From Xylocopa sonorina (taxonomy: Eukaryota > Arthropoda > Insecta > Hymenoptera > Apidae), in contig NC_135198.1 in the NCBI RefSeq assembly GCF_050948175.1, forward strand, positions 11,049,001 to 11,113,000: a stretch of DNA of 64,000 bases, given 5' to 3'. The translations under genes and the position numbers were made by a program. This document shows, in pieces, positions 10,535 through 22,100 of this stretch. The notes below the pieces were generated by a model. It did not search any database, was not told the origin of the DNA, and was given only the letters and a program-made list of their open reading frames with translations. Each line of letters opens with the position of its first letter. The stretch's first letter is position 1.

Positions 10535-10585
10535 ATGTCACAACAAATGAATGTCATGCATTGCTCTTCGTGCAAAGCGTATCAG
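10535..10585 (+). CDS. MRNIP: MRNIP exon 1 (first half of the zinc ribbon)
   Basis: It encodes MSQQMNVMHCSSCKAYQ and ends in phase 0 at a GTAAGT donor. It carries the first CxxC knuckle. Confidence 0.88.
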
Positions 10586-11431
10586 GTAAGTGTCAAAATC
10601 TACTGTAATGACAGGTTGTTTTTCCAGCATAACATTCTAAATGAATTTCTGTACTGATTAAAGGTTCACATTGTCAAGAAGGCAAAGAAGTGGCGATGTA
10701 AAATATGCAATTTCCAGCAGCTGTTCAAAGAGGTTAGTCAATTCTTCTTATAACCAAAAATTTTATCTTCAGTGTATGTTAAAACACATGCACGGTATTA
10801 ATGATAGTATTTGCTTAAATTGCAAGATACTCTTGTACTTTAGCCATAAATGCATATGTTAGCGATAGATAATTGCAATTTGTAGGTTTACTTTCAAGGC
10901 TCGGGAAAAGATTGTCGTATATTTGTTCAAAAATTAAATCTTATGAAAGAGAATGAGGTTCAGGAAAATGTGTCATTTGACACATGCGATAACTTGAATA
11001 ACGATTGTGTGAATACTTTTCCCGAGGAATTAAAGTCGAATGTGACCAAAAATAAGTGGGCAAAGTATTTAGATACATCGGAGGAGAGTGAATCTAATAC
11101 TTTCGAAACTTGTAACAATCAGAATGATAGTTTTGAAAAACCGCATGATACAGTGTATCTTGATGATGATAGTACTACATCTGAGTATTCTCAGAGTGAA
11201 CATATGAATGTGAGTAGTGATCCGTTGTATGAAAATGATCTGGACAAAAAATTTGATTCCGATAATGAGGAGGAATATAACAATGTTGTATCAGAAGTGA
11301 AGGATAACAAGTTATGTAGTTATGATACTAGCGAGAACAATGATTTCCATAGCAAAAATATTGTTGAATCTAAATGTTCAAAAAGTATTTTTGACGACGA
11401 TGAAGATTTTGACATTAATGTTGATTTTTAA
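10535..11431 (+). CDS. MRNIP: MRN complex-interacting protein-like (MRNIP family)
   Basis: In vertebrates MRNIP binds the MRE11-RAD50-NBS1 complex and supports the DNA double-strand-break response in the nucleus. Three exons (10535-10585, 10664-10732, 10886-11431) join in phase 0 into 221 residues. The N-terminus is a zinc ribbon with CSSC (residues 10-13) and CKIC (29-32), followed by the family signature QGSGKDCRIFVQKLNLMKE. Further on, KWAKYLDTSEESE resembles the conserved SRWLKYLE block, and the acidic end DDDEDFDINVDF resembles the conserved FDDD tail. The middle is poorly conserved, rich in Asp, Asn, Ser and Glu, and probably disordered. Length is shorter than the vertebrate protein. 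The start was chosen because it is the only ATG in frame with the cysteines. It points toward Sulf1, tail-to-tail. Confidence 0.88.
10664..10732 (+). CDS. MRNIP: MRNIP exon 2 (second half of the zinc ribbon)
   Basis: It encodes VHIVKKAKKWRCKICNFQQL then FKE, with the second CxxC knuckle. It matches the family pattern QVKKSVKWTCKACGEKQ. Acceptor ATTAAAG and donor GTTAGT, phase 0. Confidence 0.92.
10886..11431 (+). CDS. MRNIP: MRNIP exon 3 (signature block, acidic body and tail)
   Basis: It begins VYFQGSGKDCRIFVQKLNLM and runs 181 codons to TAA. The body is strongly acidic, with little conservation apart from KWAKYLD and the Asp-rich end. Confidence 0.9.
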   Translation, partial: VYFQGSGKDCRIFVQKLNLMKENEVQENVSFDTCDNLNNDCVNTFPEELKSNVTKNKWAKYLDTSEESESNTFETCNNQNDSFEKPHDTVYLDDDSTTSEYSQSEHMNVSSDPLYENDLDKKFDSDNEEEYNNVVSEVKDNKLCSYDTSENNDFHSKNIVESKCSKSIFDDDEDFDINVDF

Positions 11432-13037
11432 GCTTTGCATACTGTGTTTCTTTCATACAATTTTATGATCAATGCTTAAGTTTTTCTATTTTTTAATTTA
11501 AAGCTACAAAAAGTTTATATGTATTTCTTTTTTTATAAATTTCATTATTCTTCACACAAAGAGAATTACACACATACACATATATATTTCACATTGTATT
11601 ATTTAATATTACATTATTTAATTTTTGTTTAAATTTTCTATTTGAGCGAATGGGATATGAGTCAAAATTTGGATAGTATTCATTTATTTGTTTCACATGA
11701 TTTAAATACATTGCTTCAGTTTCAAAATGCTGCAGATATTCTCAGGAGGCTAACTGAGAATCTAGTACATAACACAGACATATGTTTGTAAAAAAATAAA
11801 ATGCTAATGGAGACAATTATCTAACTATTGTATAGTGACATACTGTATTTAGTATTTAAACTATACGTATATAATTCACATTGTAAAAGAACAAGTATTG
11901 TCTAAAAACCTTTTTATACTTGTCGAAGCAAGTGTAGGTGTATAATATAAGTGAATATTCCACTCTTATTCATACATTTATAGCAGTGTGTGCTTCCATC
12001 AGCATTTAATTTTTTTCTTTCTTTATAACAGAGATTGTTAGGCATAGCAATCACCAAAGTTTCCATACTGCTTCTAGTAAGACAGGAAGTGGCGCAGAAT
12101 AAATAATGCCAATAGATGTTTCATTTTAGTTCCATTAAAACTTGGACAGTCTTAGCATTGCGTACCCTCGAACATCTTAGTAACGATTGGCTAGGATGAT
12201 TGTAAGATATTTTATGGCAGTGGCAATTTATTCTGCATTTTTATTGTTTATAGACAGTTAAAAAGAAATTAAACGAATGGCAGTTTTTGCATTGAAACTC
12301 ACATTGGCGTATGCGTGTACGTGTGAACATATCAACGTGTGGAGATCTCCACACGAAAAGATAAAAGACTTTTGGCAGGATGACTTTTCTATTGTGTTCT
12401 GTTCTTTCGTTGTGCGTTTCAGCCCGCAATCACGAATTCGAGTTTGAACCACCCTTAAACGCGATAGACGAACCCTCTCAGATCCTTCCCTCCGCTTAGA
12501 CAATCTATTATTGTCTAAAAAGCTACTGGTTATTTCACTTTGCGATGAAATATCGCGTTACAAGTTCCGGATAATCGAAGTTTTTAAAATTGCTCTAAAT
12601 CTCGTTAGGCAAGTATCGTTTCATTCGCGTTATTCATTTCTTGTATATGAAGAGACTTAAAGAGACGAGAGTAAATAAATTATTATAAAAAATATCGACT
12701 ATTAAGTAAAAAAAAAGTAGATCGTTTAGATCGTTTCCGATTGTTACACGCGCGATATATAAAACACGCGATACGTGCCCGATAAATCGAAACAATTTTG
12801 CCGTTTTTAGAAGGTATAACATTAAAAATATACATGACGTAGTCGTTCGAACAGTCGCGAGTCTAATCAATGGAATCGGAACGTTCTCAATTAAATATCA
12901 CGTAACCGTTCTCAATTAAATATCACTAAATAAATTACGTTATATTAAATGCATCGCGAAATTAATATACATCTAAGGCAATGCTGTCACACATCCTTCG
13001 ACGATTTGTTCGGAAAGAAACGATCGAACCATGATTA
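11432..13037. other. Convergent 3' region between MRNIP and Sulf1
   Basis: AT-rich, no coding exon recognised. It should hold the 3' untranslated regions of both tail-to-tail genes. A minus-strand AATAAA-type signal lies near 12239-12244. A short inverted pair, GCAGAATAAAT (12094-12104) and ATTTATTCTGC (12226-12236), encloses about 120 bases. The few open frames here are short and unlike any family I know. Confidence 0.55.
11795..11800 (+). promoter_or_regulatory. Candidate poly(A) signal for MRNIP
   Basis: AATAAA about 360 bases after the MRNIP stop. This is the first good plus-strand signal I noted in the AT-rich 3' region. Confidence 0.45.
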
Positions 13038-13128
13038 TCAGTATTGATGTTTATGTCGACGATAATTAATCGCGTCTTGATGATGCCTCCAGCTACTTTG
13101 CCAGCTTCTGCTCCGTCTGTTCCAAATA
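13038..13128 (-). CDS. Sulf1: Sulf1 exon 15 (C-terminus and stop)
   Basis: It encodes IWNRRSRSWQSSWRHHQDAI and NYRRHKHQY then TGA. It is basic and Trp/Arg/His-rich, as expected for a heparan-sulfate-binding tail. The acceptor is TTATGGAG after a T-rich tract. Confidence 0.75.
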
Positions 13129-16100
13129 CTCCATAACAAAAAAAGAAAACGATAAGTATATACACCCAGACAATGCGCAAATTTATCCTTCTCCGTTGCT
13201 GTACCAATAAATGAAGCATACTTACTTTTGCATTTTTTTTCGTCTCTTATTCGACGAACTGCTGAGCTCGCTTTCACGTTTAATTTGTAACGTCGATGGT
13301 ACGAATATATCCTCTATAACAAGAACCAAATAGATAAGTATTTCTGGTTTTTCTTTTTTTTTTTGCATTATCAGTTGAACATACCAAAAGGATGGGTATA
13401 TTTCCTCTTCGAAATGAACCTCTGTTGCTGGGGTTGGGGTAGCGCGTCCCTTGCACTTCCCACCGTACAATCCCTCGTCCCTCTGCAACCCTTTAAATGT
13501 TCCAATTGATCGTGAAGATAAGAACGTTCCATGGACGTTAAAGATGATACCCTGTTCCACTGTTCGAACGGATCTGAACAGAAAAAAAACGCAACTCCAA
13601 TAACAGAAACCAATTTCCCTTGGAATGACCATTTTATGACGGCAAATAACGTACTCACCGATTCTCAGATTATAATAAGTGACCAAACCGGTAGTGAACT
13701 CGCAGTAAAGGAAATTGTGTGTCGCGTTAATGGTACGAATGCAGGAATACGTGTTATTGTTGGCGTTCATGCAGAAACAAAATGGTCCTGCACTCCACAA
13801 AGGAGCAGTGCGCCAGTGGTCGTTGTCGTGCTCGAAGCAGTTCATTTTCTCGGTCAAACATTCCTTCTCGAGCTTGGCCTTTTTCCTCAGCTTCCTCTCC
13901 TTCTTCTTCAAACGTTCCTCCTTCAGTCTCCTCCTCTCTTCGCGAGCTATTTCCTTTTCGTCCTTCTTCGGATGGGAATCGGGCTCGCAGTAGCACTTGT
14001 GAGGCGGTTCTAGGGGGCTGTTCAGTATCGGTGGTAGACGGCGATTATTATTGGCCATATCCATTACATCTATCGTAAGAAGACACGTTCGATCAGATAC
14101 ATGTTAGAACGGAATACTATCTATGCAATCACCAACCTTGTCTATTTCTCCTCTCCGGAGACTCCAAAATGGTAACGTCGATCCTCGAAAGTCCAAGGTT
14201 TCCCGTTGTCCTATTCTTTTGCACTTTGGGGAACCTTCTAGGAGGAGAGACTGTAATCGACGTGGTCATAGGAGTCGTGGCCACGGTCGTAGGTAGGAAC
14301 GTAGTCCTGGAGCGAGCCTCAGTAGTCGTCCTGGAGAACGTAGGGGTCGTCTTTTGTGGCTTTGTTGATTCACTGAGACTAGATGTCTCTGACCCTGTCG
14401 TCGTTATCGTTTGTGCGTCTGTTCCCATTGTAGTTTCTTTGGTAAAGTCATTTGTAGTTCCTATACTACTAGTAGTCTCCTTTTGGATCGTAGTTTCTCT
14501 CGTCGTTGTGGTAGGGAGGGTCGTGTACCTAGTTTGGTGATATTGAGAAGTCTGACTCGAGGTCGTGCCTTGCGCAGTCACAGTCGTCTCTGTTGTATCG
14601 CTAACGTTCGTTAGTGTCTCATCGTGAACACTGTTCGTGAACAACGTATTGTTCCTTCGATGATGGTACGTCTTCCTACGTTTCTGAGGCTTATCGTCCT
14701 CCACCTCCGTCCTGTTGCTTACTGGTTCCTTGATCTTCTGACGACGAGCGGCCTTCTTTGGTTTGGAAGTTGTCGACAACGTGGTCACAGTTGTCTCAGT
14801 CGTGGTGATCGCATCAGTAGCGGTACTTTCCGCGAGGGTAACGTTAAACCTAGGTTTCTCCGTGGAATCGGTGGATACAGTGGTATCCTCTGTGGGTTGG
14901 TTCTGTTTCACAGTGGAACGAATTGTCGTCACGGTAGGATTAGCAGTGCTAATGTGATCGTGCTTCTTGTGATGTCGATTTACGTGGCTCTTCGAAGCGT
15001 GATGATGCAATTTGTGAGGTTCCTCGGGGTTCTTGGTTGCATCCTCCGGTTCTCGCATAACTTGAGGTCGCTTGGTCATCAGGTGGCGGCGAATATCCTG
15101 CAAAGAGTACCAGGATACCCTTCGTAATATACGAAACCAATTACCATCGATACTCACCTTTAACGTTTCCAATTGCGTCCTCATTTCTCTGATCTGTTGC
15201 TCAATTTCACGCCTTGAAATTCGCCATTCGTTCGGATCTTGGTAGACCGTTTCAGAACAATTCACACCACCTTGCGGTAACACGGAACATTTCGGCGGTA
15301 ACATTTTTCGCAGCTGCGAGTGACGAGCCTGAGTTGCCTGGGTTGCAAAAATAAAAGCTACATCTTCGTCCTTTCGTGAATGATGCCCATCGGAATTTTT
15401 GTAATTAAAGATACCTTCAAGTCATCCAATTCCTCCTCGATACTCTCCATGATCTTGGTCACGTGTTCGACAGTGTCTTTCTTCGCGACGCTCCTTCGTA
15501 TCCTCCTGTGCCTCATCACCACATCCTGAACGTTCAGTCGACCTTTCACCACTTTATCCAAGCTAGGATCGAAGTCCTGGATCGAGTATTCCGATTCGTT
15601 TAAATTATCGAACTCCACTGTCTCATCCTCTGACGTACGGTTATCAAACCTATACCTGAAAGGCGCATTCATCACTATGGAACACCTGCGGCTTATCCAA
15701 CCTAGCATCGACGGCTTTCTAAAACTTTCGTACCTCGAGATCAAGTTTACGTACTCCCTCTTCACGTCGTCCGCAAGGCTGTTCAGCTCGTCGAAGAAGT
15801 CCTCGTCGTCTTCTTCGTCGATGGCTCGCCGATCTCGGTTCCCGTCGTTATAGTCATCGTCCACGTTGCTATCTCGCGCAGCATCTTCTTCAGTCGCATC
15901 CGACACGTCTCGTTTGCCTGCAAAAAAAAAAAAATCGCGAACGATGATCGTTCCTCTGCGGCTGGGGATCAAATGAAATTAAGCAGAGATCCTCGACGCT
16001 GGAAACGTACCTCGTCTAGCGAAGTATTTGGCCATATCCGTGTACACATCTGCAGGCCGTCTATCCCTGCCAAAGGAGTAGCGATGTCCATCGTAATCGC

Positions 16101-19100
16101 TTGACTCCAATCTTGTGTAAACTACTCCGTTCGGTGTGAAACAGGCGCATTTCTTGGATATCCTCGGCGGAGGCGCCGCGTATTTGCACTTGTGCCTCCT
16201 CCAACGGTGACCATCCCACTCGCAACGCCATTTCTGACCCGGGATACAGTTCGTCAGAGCTTCTGGTCGCAGACACTCGATGGCCAGCCTCGCGTACTTG
16301 GTGTAAAAGGTCGAGTGAACGGGATGAACTCTGTTATCCAGGTGCGGATCGGTGTCTGAAAGCAAGGGGATCATCGTTTTACGGTTATCCGTCGCTATTT
16401 TCTTTTGGCCCGCGTGTTTCGCTGGGAATATTCACTTCGCGGGTCGTCCCGTTTTTATAGTTACGACTGGAAATCCTGTTACGCGGGAACGAAAGGCGAC
16501 GAGAGATTTTATGTACGGCACGGCGCGATAAAATGGGATTACAGCGTGATCGTTGCGTAAATCCCGGCTAGCGAAAACCCGGCGAGATTTATGGTCGAAT
16601 CTCGGGAGATTCGGTCCGTTTTTAACGCGGATAATCCCGGCTGGATGAATAAGAATTCATTTAAGTTAGCCACGATCTTCAATTACGCTCGTCGAATTTC
16701 TGAACAAGATTCGAGAAGAAGTTTCTTCCATGTTTCTTTCCTTGTCGCGGGATACAACGGCTGTCGAAACTAATTAAAACTTTACGCTTCGAGGTACAGG
16801 AGAGAACGCTGGAACCTATCAAGTTTCGAGGGACATCGATCTTAATCACCAAAGTAATTTGCTCGGTCGAGAACTTGATTAAGTCGATCGAAACGTATGC
16901 AGATATTTCCGTTCGATTTTTGCCCTCGGAACTTTTCGCTGGGACTAGCTCGACGAACGATCGACTCCACTCGATCTCGTTGTCAACTCCGTACAAATCT
17001 GCGCAATCGAGTAATTTATTCATTGACGGTTTGGATCATAATGGGAGATTGCGGCTCTCCAAGCGAAGAGCAATTTTATTGCCGCGAAAAGGTCAGCGCG
17101 AAGTGTTACACCTCCCTGCAGGGGAAACCGCGTCCCAGATAGGGAAAGACGGTGTAAAGTGCAAGAAATATGATTTAATGAGTCGCAATGAAAGGACGCG
17201 GGGTCTTACTCGATTCGTCGATGACCGAATCTTCGAAGTCGTCGTCCTCGGATATATCCTGATCGCTACCCGTGTCGTTCTCGAGTAATCGATGCTCCGA
17301 CTCGTGTTCAGCGTCTGGATCAGCAACGTTCTCCTCTTCCTCCTCCGGTGTCGCGTTCGAATGCTGTTTGATCAACGTTTGATTCTGCTTCCTGGCTTCT
17401 CGCGCCTTCGATTCCGCGATCGACTCGGGTGTTTCTCGACGACCGGAAGATTCGATCAGGAACGTATCCGGCCACTTGAACTTCGATCTTCGTCCATGTT
17501 TACTGTAACATACGATTCCCTTGGAAAATCGAACTTCGAGGCGAAAATAAGGTCTCATCGTGGACCTTCGCTTAAGGGAAAATCAGTGACGATTATCGCT
17601 CGGTAGATAGAATTTGGCGCGTGTACACAACGAGAAATTGGCAATGTACTCACTTCTGAAAAAGTTTCTTGAAAGAACGACCGTCCATCTGCGGTGGCGT
17701 CTCGACGCCGGCTATGTCCAGGAACGTCGGCGCCAAGTCGATGTTCAAAACTATGTCGTCTACACTGCAACGTCATATAGATGCTTTATTGTAATCCAAT
17801 ATTGCAGCTCGCCCTTTGGTCTGAATACCAGGGACGAGGAAGGTTGCTGCGGATACTCCGATATTTCGTCCCTCGAATACGCCCTCCCTTTCATCCCGTT
17901 TCATCGCGTTATACAGATCTTTGATCTGTTTAAGTAAAGCCGAGAGAGGGAGAGACTGCAGTAATATCTCAACAACTCTTTTTACTGAAACGTTTCTGCG
18001 CTCGAGATCGTTTGATGGCAACCGCGATCTACTGATGGCCACTCGAGACCAGTCGTAACGTAGCGCAAGTAAACAGCTGATAAAAAACTGCAATGACGGT
18101 CTCGAGAGGTGTTATCTGACGGTTGAAATGTTTGCTCTGTCGAATCAAACAGTTTCATTATCTGGCACTTTTTTTGAACAAATGGCATTATCTGTTACCC
18201 TCCGTTGGTCTAAGCAAAGGAGCTTGTAATTTAGCAAGGGGAGCGGTAAATTGCAAGGAAAACATTGCATTTTTCGAGCAAACTACTGGCTCCCTCGACC
18301 CGTAAGGCAGACGTGAGGCGCCGTTTATTAAATCCGGAAGGGATTACACGCGGAAGCGGACTCGCGGCATGCTGTGGCATTAATTTAACGAGCAGGGGGT
18401 CGGGTTCGCACGGTAGTTTGGCAACTCGAAACGTTGAACAGTCTTGTCAGTTAGCGGACGCTTTTCTCCCCGCTTTCTACCCGCTAAGTTCACGGTGGTT
18501 AATTTATCGATCTTCGAGACCGGTGCGTGCGATCGTAATTCCAGAAGACGCCCAGACAACGGCCACTTATACGAGAATATCAGTGCTCTATTCATCGTGG
18601 GCGAGATCTCGCCGCGACACGAGGATTTAAAGCGAAGCGAGCAGGATCGTACGTTCGATGTAACGCTTAACCGCATCGTTTTGCCTCGAATGCAACAACA
18701 CGCAATCGCTTAGCTGGTCCACCGAAATTATCGCCCGACGGTTTGTTGCTCCTTTTACGAGGGCCAATTTACGAGATGATGGGGCCGTTCGAGAGGCCGT
18801 ACACGTACGCTCTTAATTATCAGCTAGACCCGGATCGAATGTTTCACTTGGAGTAGCTCGATACGAAACAGAATAGAACCGGAAGACGGAGATGCGCAAA
18901 AGTCCCGCTGTAAATATTCCTCCTCTACACTGGCGAATCAATTTATCCAAATGTAACCACCAGCCTCTCCATCCAACTGGCGTGATTTACAACTTCACGC
19001 CTCCTCGCGTCGGCCAACCGACTCGTGATGGCTCGTTTATTTGTCCTACTTGTAACTACCTACGAAGATACACTTCCCGGCACGTCGGACTCCGAGAAGT

Positions 19101-22100
19101 GGATCCGCGGGTTGGCCTACGCGGAAACGAAATAATAATAACGTTAATGATGCTTACATGGTGCCCGGTTCGATGCCAGGCCCCCTGATCAGGAACGGTA
19201 CCCTGACGTCGAATTCGAACGGGAAACTCTTCCCTTTGATCAGGCCAAACTGTCCCAAATGGTAGCCGTGGTCGGACGTGTAGATGATGTACGTGTTGTC
19301 CAGCTCGCCGAGATCCTTCAGTTCCTGGTAAATCTGTTAACGGGCGGACGTGTAAAAATAAACGACCGTTCCAGCGAAACGGCGATGGTTCCGCTGACAC
19401 ATTCGTGGCAAAAGGTTCAAATTAATATGTGCCTGCGGAAACGGTGGCTAAACGCGTGAATCACTCCGTACCCTGTCCACTGCATCGTCGACGCTCTGCA
19501 ACGTTTGGAGCCTCTTAGTCATCAGGAGATCGGTGAACTGTTTATGGATCGGTTGCATCTTTTGCGTCACTTGTAGGATCCACTGCTTGTCGGGGTTCGG
19601 CGCGTAGTCGTAAGCCGGCGTGCTGAAACAGAAACGCGAACAATCTTAGCGCGATGGTGTTATATGGCCCCCATCCGGTAGCTAATCGCTGAATTCCTGA
19701 ATTCGGCCAGAGTTCTCGAGGAATCTCGGCTACTCGATTAAACGGCTCCAAGTTGGCCCTGCAACTAGGATTTATGCGCGCACGCATAGTTCTCTAACAG
19801 AATTTGAGTGGACCAGATGAAATTGAATTAGTCTCGAGCATGCAGCGAGTCGTGGGTCCTCGACGCGAGCGAGTAGCTGAAACTACGCCGGACCCTTGGG
19901 ACACCCTGTCCTCCTCTCTTCCTCTCGCTTCCTCTTTCCACCTACTGACTCTCCACCAATTACGCGAGACACGAAATTATGGGTAATTGGCCCTTCACCT
20001 TCATGCGCGTCCTTCAGGAGCGGCCGCCTCGGACGTGCTGGATCTTTGTCTTATTGGTGGACCTCCGTACGGGACGGAGGAACAGGTTTACCGGTACTCT
20101 CGTTCGGAATTTCATAGAGGACTGCGTGGATAACGAGAAAATTCGATACATCGTAACTTTACTCTCGTATCGACGCGCTTATTACGAACGGTTGGACGTC
20201 CCTCGGCGAGTTGTTAAAAGGAAAAACGTTTAATCGGATCCCACGGCCCCTCCCTCCTAATTCCAAATTAATTCCCGTGAAATGAAATTGAGATTTCACC
20301 CAGAGGGGGAGATGTATGTCGATGGTGCATGAAAACGAGCGTTTCGCGTGCGCCCGGCTACCCGGTAAATATAATGCGAGACCCGGAGGAATCTTGCCCC
20401 GCTTCCGGCGCGACCGTATTGGATTTTCGCGAAAAACGAACGAGTCGGGAGCGCGATCTTAACGCGATCATTGAAATACCAGCGTACTCCCGTCCATTGA
20501 ATTAACGTACCCAGCGGAATTCACCGACAGCTACGATTAATTCGAATAGAAGCAACCGCCTTTGGACGAAATCTAAGGAAATCCGAAGGAAACCGCCGAG
20601 ATCGTTCCTTTCGGACAACGAATCTACAATTTCCCGGTAGACGGAGAGGAGCCGGTGCCTCGAAGCGAGACAGGCGAATCTAACAGCGGCTGAATCCTGA
20701 AGAGGAACACGGCTCGCGTTAATTTCGTCGGATAACCTTTTCGACAGCGCGACTGCTGGCTGCGCCGGTTGGGAATGGTAAAAGCAAAGGCGGGCACTTT
20801 ACGGGAATTTAAAATAAAGCACGCAATCTGACGGTGGCCTCCGAACGAAGAATACCGTCGTCCGTCCTGGAGCAGAACCCCTACCACGGTCTACGCCCCG
20901 TGTATATTTCGTCTGGACTCCTTAATTGCGGTCTATTCTGCGTGCACCACGGCTCGCCACGGCCACTTAACTTTCCCGCGAGACACTCGACGATTATATT
21001 TGCACCCAGACACGTGCCCCCGCACCACCTTCCCGTCGCGTTTCCATCCAATCCGTGAAAATCCCCGCGTCCCCGTTTGTCTCCACGGGTGCATCCCTCG
21101 CGCGCATACCATTCGAAAACCGTGCTGCCGTTGCACGCGATGGAACGCTAATCGACCGTATCCACGGTTAATTATAAGCCGCGTAAACGCGCGAACAATC
21201 GACTCTTTCTCGCGTATCTCCGCGACTCCTTGCGATTTTCACCCTTTATCTGGGTGCTTGACGCGTATGGATTCTTGTCGTCTTTCAGTCTTCGAGTCCG
21301 AGCTGTCGACCATTAATTTAAGTTCGCTTGGTTAACGCACCGCGAGGTTTAGAGCTGTAACTCGCACGATCGTGAAAGCTGGGTTTCTTTCAAAATGAGA
21401 TAATAGAGAAAGTGGTCGCGATATCAGCTGTACGTACAGTCATCCAGTAGCCCCCAATGTTTCATGAATCGTCGCTTTCACCGTGCGGACCGCTGAATAG
21501 GTGCTACGTATCGTTATTCAGAGACACTACAATGGAGCTCGGATCATCGCTCTGTTGCGAACCTATTCGGTTCATTACGAGGTTTCACTTTCAAAAGCGA
21601 TATGAATATTCTTTGTTCCTTTCTCGTCCTTGGCGGGACATAACTCTGCAGTAATCCGTCGTTACTCACGATACCAATTACGGTGAATTTAAATATTTCC
21701 CTCGGACATCTCGTAAAGTGTTCCTTCATTTCTCTCGCGAAGGATCAATGGCGACAGGCAATATTGCAGAGACATTCCCGTCCCTCGAAGGTGGATGAAC
21801 GCAAGGATATCGGGAGTATCGATGGTAATCGATGCTTGAACGACTCCTAGTACCTGTCGTGCATCCCTGAGTGCAGCGTGAGTCGGAAACGAGGCCACGC
21901 GAAGCAGAGAGAAATAATTGTTCGCTGGTAATATCGTTCGTCGACAACTTTGAAGAAAAAAAAAAAGGAGGAATTCTATACGAGTAACGTAGCACGCGTG
22001 GAATCACAACGGATCGATTGTCGAGGCGTTGCGGAGTGCACGCGCCTTGAATTGACTCGTACAAATAACCCAACCGCGCTCGATCTACCAGCCATCGTTT

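Noticed and set aside
13531..14078. Plus-strand frames of 92-160 codons at Sulf1 exon 12
   Set aside because: They are antisense to the strongly conserved Sulf1 C-terminal exon.
14169..15127. Several long plus-strand frames over Sulf1 exons 10-11
   Set aside because: They are antisense shadows of the Thr/Ser-rich Sulf1 exon, which produces Val/Leu-rich frames on the other strand.
16061..16276. Alternative minus-strand frame within Sulf1 exon 8
   Set aside because: It is out of frame with the conserved Cys-rich Sulf1 sequence read from the same bases.
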